Of a stretch of 64,000 nucleotides of DNA, positions 62,340 to 64,000 are shown piece by piece. The notes under the pieces are model-generated. The model saw nothing but the letters and a program-made list of their open reading frames with translations. It was not told where the DNA came from and ran no database searches. The stretch covers positions 26,653 to 90,652 of the forward strand of contig JBARRR010000061.1 in NCBI GenBank assembly GCA_049644325.1, given 5' to 3'. This DNA comes from DASZHA01 sp049644325. Lineage in GTDB: Bacteria; Chloroflexota; Dormibacteria; DASZGP01. How positions within the stretch are numbered: position 1 is the first letter of the stretch; the number at the start of each line of letters is the position of its first letter. The position numbers and the translations under genes were made by a program.

Positions 62340-64000
62340 GTGTGGCGCTGCACCGCAGCCGGCTTGCTCGCGGGTGGCCTGCTGGCAGGCTGCACGATCC
62401 CGGGGCTGCCGGGAGCCACGACCAAGCTCACGTCGGACCAGGTCTTCGCCCGCGCCAAGCCCGCGTTGGTGTTGGTGCAGGTGGACTACAGCGCCAAGAT
62501 CTCGTTGCCCCGTCTCCAGGTCGGCGACGCCGCGCTGAGCACGATTCGCCGAAAGCTCCAGGCCCAGTACGACAGCGGCCTTCACCCCGAGCTCCTCAAC
62601 CACGATGCCTATCTCGCCGCCTTCGATGTCGAGCTTTATGGCAACCCCGACGCCTACTTCACCCCCAGCAAGGACGTCGCCACGTTCAGCGGCGACGTGC
62701 TGGAGGTCAACGGCTCGGGCTTCATCGCGTCGGAGAACGGGTTCATCGCCACCAGCGCCCACGTGGTGGCGACCAAGGATGAGGAGATCCAGAAGGAGAT
62801 CAACAGCGATGTCCTCAAGGGCCTCAACGGCGGCCTCGCGACGGATGCCCTGACCGATAGCAAACGCACCGACGAGCAGAAGCAGAAGTTTGCAGCCTTC
62901 TACCAGAACTACACGACCAAGTACCTCAAGGTTGAGAACCAGACCAAGGACATCCACGTTGCCCTGGCCAAGGGAACCCCGGGTAAGCCCCTGCGCACCA
63001 ACGGGATCCCAGCCCGCATCATCGAGGCCGGCGAGCCGGTGCCCGGCAAGGACGTTGCTGTTCTCAAGATCGACCCAGGGACCAGCAAGCTGCCCAGCCT
63101 GTCGGTGGGGGACGAGAACATGCTCAAGCCGGCGGACGACATCACCGCCATCGGCTACCCCGGTGAGAGCATCTTCCGCAACCAGGACACCGATCCCCGC
63201 CAGGTCGAGCCGACCCAGACCCACGGCGAGTACCAAAAGGTGTCGGAGCCGCAGCGGGGGTACGACGCCCTGGGCACCCGCGCCAACATCCAGGAGGGCG
63301 AGAGTGGCGGCCCGATGGTCGACGGCCGCGGCGACGTCGTCGGAGTCATCGCCTTCGGCATCGCCGGCAAGGACGGCAAGCTGATCCCCAACCTGGGCTT
63401 TGCCGTCCCCGCCAGCGTGGTCAAGGAGTACCTCGACAAGGCCAAGGCGGGCGCCGGACAGAGCCAGACCGAGGCGCAGTACCGCGCGGCCCTGACGGAG
63501 TTCGACCAGAAGCATTTCAAGACGGCCCTACCGCTGTTCCGTGACGTCAAGTCACGCTGGAAGGACCACCCCTACGTCGACTCATACATCGTCAGCTCCG
63601 AGAAGGGCATCGCTGACAAGGCAGACAGGACTCCGCCGTCGCCGGGCGAGCTTGCCGCGTGGGGCGGCGGCGGGGCGATTGGGCTCCTCGGGCTGGCCTT
63701 TGTGGTGTGGTTCGTGCTCCAGCGCCGGCGCGCTCACCGACGGCTGGGTGTCGCCTTGGAGGCGGTCCAGGCAGGCGCCGTCGCGGCTCCCGCGGCCGCG
63801 GACCCATCCCTGGTCGGGGCGGTGGGGATCGGCGCTCCCGTCGAGGCGCCGGCCGGCAGCGTCCCGGCTCGTCCCCGACGACCTCGGCCTCGGCCGGTGG
63901 CGACAGGAACGGCCAAGATTGCGCCAGTCAAGGCCGTGCCTGCCAAGAAGACAGCGCCCGCCAAGGGGAAAACGGCGGCCACAAAGGCCGCGCCACCCAG
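62340..64000 (+). CDS. Lipoprotein trypsin-like serine protease with C-terminal membrane segment (cut by window end)
   Basis: The frame is open to the window edge: at least 553 residues from GTG 62340. Type II signal peptide with lipobox LAGC at about 15-18. Trypsin-like domain with intact triad: His in ATSAHVVAT, Asp in KDVAVLKID, Ser in EGESGGPMVDG. Then a helical segment with a TPR-like look (AALTEFDQKHFKTALPLFRD), a membrane helix (about 440-460), Arg/Ala-rich and Lys/Pro/Ala-rich low-complexity tail (KAVPAKKTAPAKG). Unlike the pseudoprotease at 58913 it should be active. Confidence 0.85.
   Translation, partial: MWRCTAAGLLAGGLLAGCTIPGLPGATTKLTSDQVFARAKPALVLVQVDYSAKISLPRLQVGDAALSTIRRKLQAQYDSGLHPELLNHDAYLAAFDVELYGNPDAYFTPSKDVATFSGDVLEVNGSGFIASENGFIATSAHVVATKDEEIQKEINSDVLKGLNGGLATDALTDSKRTDEQKQKFAAFYQNYTTKYLKVENQTKDIHVALAKGTPGKPLRTNGIPARIIEAGEPVPGKDVAVLKIDPGTSKLPSLSVGDENMLKPADDITAIGYPGESIFRNQDTDPRQVEPTQTHGEYQKVSEPQRGYDALGTRANIQEGESGGPMVDGRGDVVGVIAFGIAGKDGKLIPNLGFAVPASVVKEYLDKAKAGAGQSQTEAQYRAALTEFDQKHFKTALPLFRDVKSRWKDHPYVDSYIVSSEKGIADKADRTPPSPGELAAWGGGGAIGLLGLAFVVWFVLQRRRAHRRLGVALEAVQAGAVAAPAAADPSLVGAVGIGAPVEAPAGSVPARPRRPRPRPVATGTAKIAPVKAVPAKKTAPAKGKTAATKAAPP

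Overview
The window is about 64 kb of very GC-rich, densely packed bacterial chromosome. No phage, transposon, CRISPR or rRNA was seen. Several features point to a deep-branching, monoderm-like lineage near Chloroflexota/Actinomycetota; Candidatus Dormibacterota is my best guess, made without any search. They are the phosphomutase/DUF3090/SCO1664 trio otherwise typical of Actinobacteria, an F420-type LLM oxidoreductase, an ArgRS of the NPTGPL type, C-terminal LPNTS-plus-membrane-segment tails, and many genes whose start codon lies exactly 6 nt after a -10-like hexamer (leaderless mRNA architecture).

Layout. 0-8.5 kb is one long plus-strand operon of cell-wall and housekeeping genes: argF (5' end outside the window), cdaA (c-di-AMP synthase), a YbbR/CdaR protein, glmS, an AcpS-NnrD fusion, alr, a LOG-family hydrolase and a CysS-tail/glycosyltransferase fusion, mostly joined by 4-8 nt stop/start overlaps. 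8.4-14.5 kb holds a PucR-type regulator divergent from a ferritin-like acyl-ACP-desaturase-type protein, an RDD membrane protein, the phosphomutase/DUF3090/SCO1664 operon and two small proteins. 14.6-20.4 kb holds dnaK, clpB, a SAM hydrolase (DUF62) and an orphan Flp pilin. 20.5-22 kb holds an unusual cassette: a winged-helix regulator and a divergently encoded stand-alone copy of its N-terminal helical domain, followed by a histidine-rich protein and tRNA-Thr(CGT). 22-30 kb holds a two-component system, a CorA remnant, a lipoprotein, glutamate dehydrogenase, an LLM oxidoreductase and a GlcD-type oxidase.

30-41.5 kb is a rearranged potassium (Kdp) locus: kdpE-like regulator, a small protein, a 29-residue membrane microprotein, kdpF-A-B-C, a membrane Ser/Thr kinase, a second small protein, a KdpD input module present twice in one chain with no kinase domain, and, tail-to-tail with it, a separate KdpD-type membrane histidine kinase. 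41.6-46.7 kb holds a GtrA / S1C protease / GT39 operon, a small protein and an orphan PAS histidine kinase.

46.9-56.6 kb is a minus-strand block opened by a clear cobalamin riboswitch. It encodes two secreted, membrane-anchored proteins that resemble the two halves of animal transcobalamin/intrinsic factor (an alpha/alpha-barrel repeat protein and a DUF4430-like protein), then a complete ECF transporter (T, fused A1A2, S), then a secreted LPNTS protein, a Tat-dependent gluconate-dehydrogenase-subunit-3-like protein and a GMC oxidoreductase. I read the first part as a surface vitamin B12 capture-and-import system. 56.6-64 kb holds an aldehyde dehydrogenase, YerC, a GNAT acetyltransferase, an HtrA-like protein with all three catalytic residues replaced, an arginyl-tRNA synthetase with a degenerate HIGH motif, an MBL-fold hydrolase and a lipoprotein serine protease cut by the window end.
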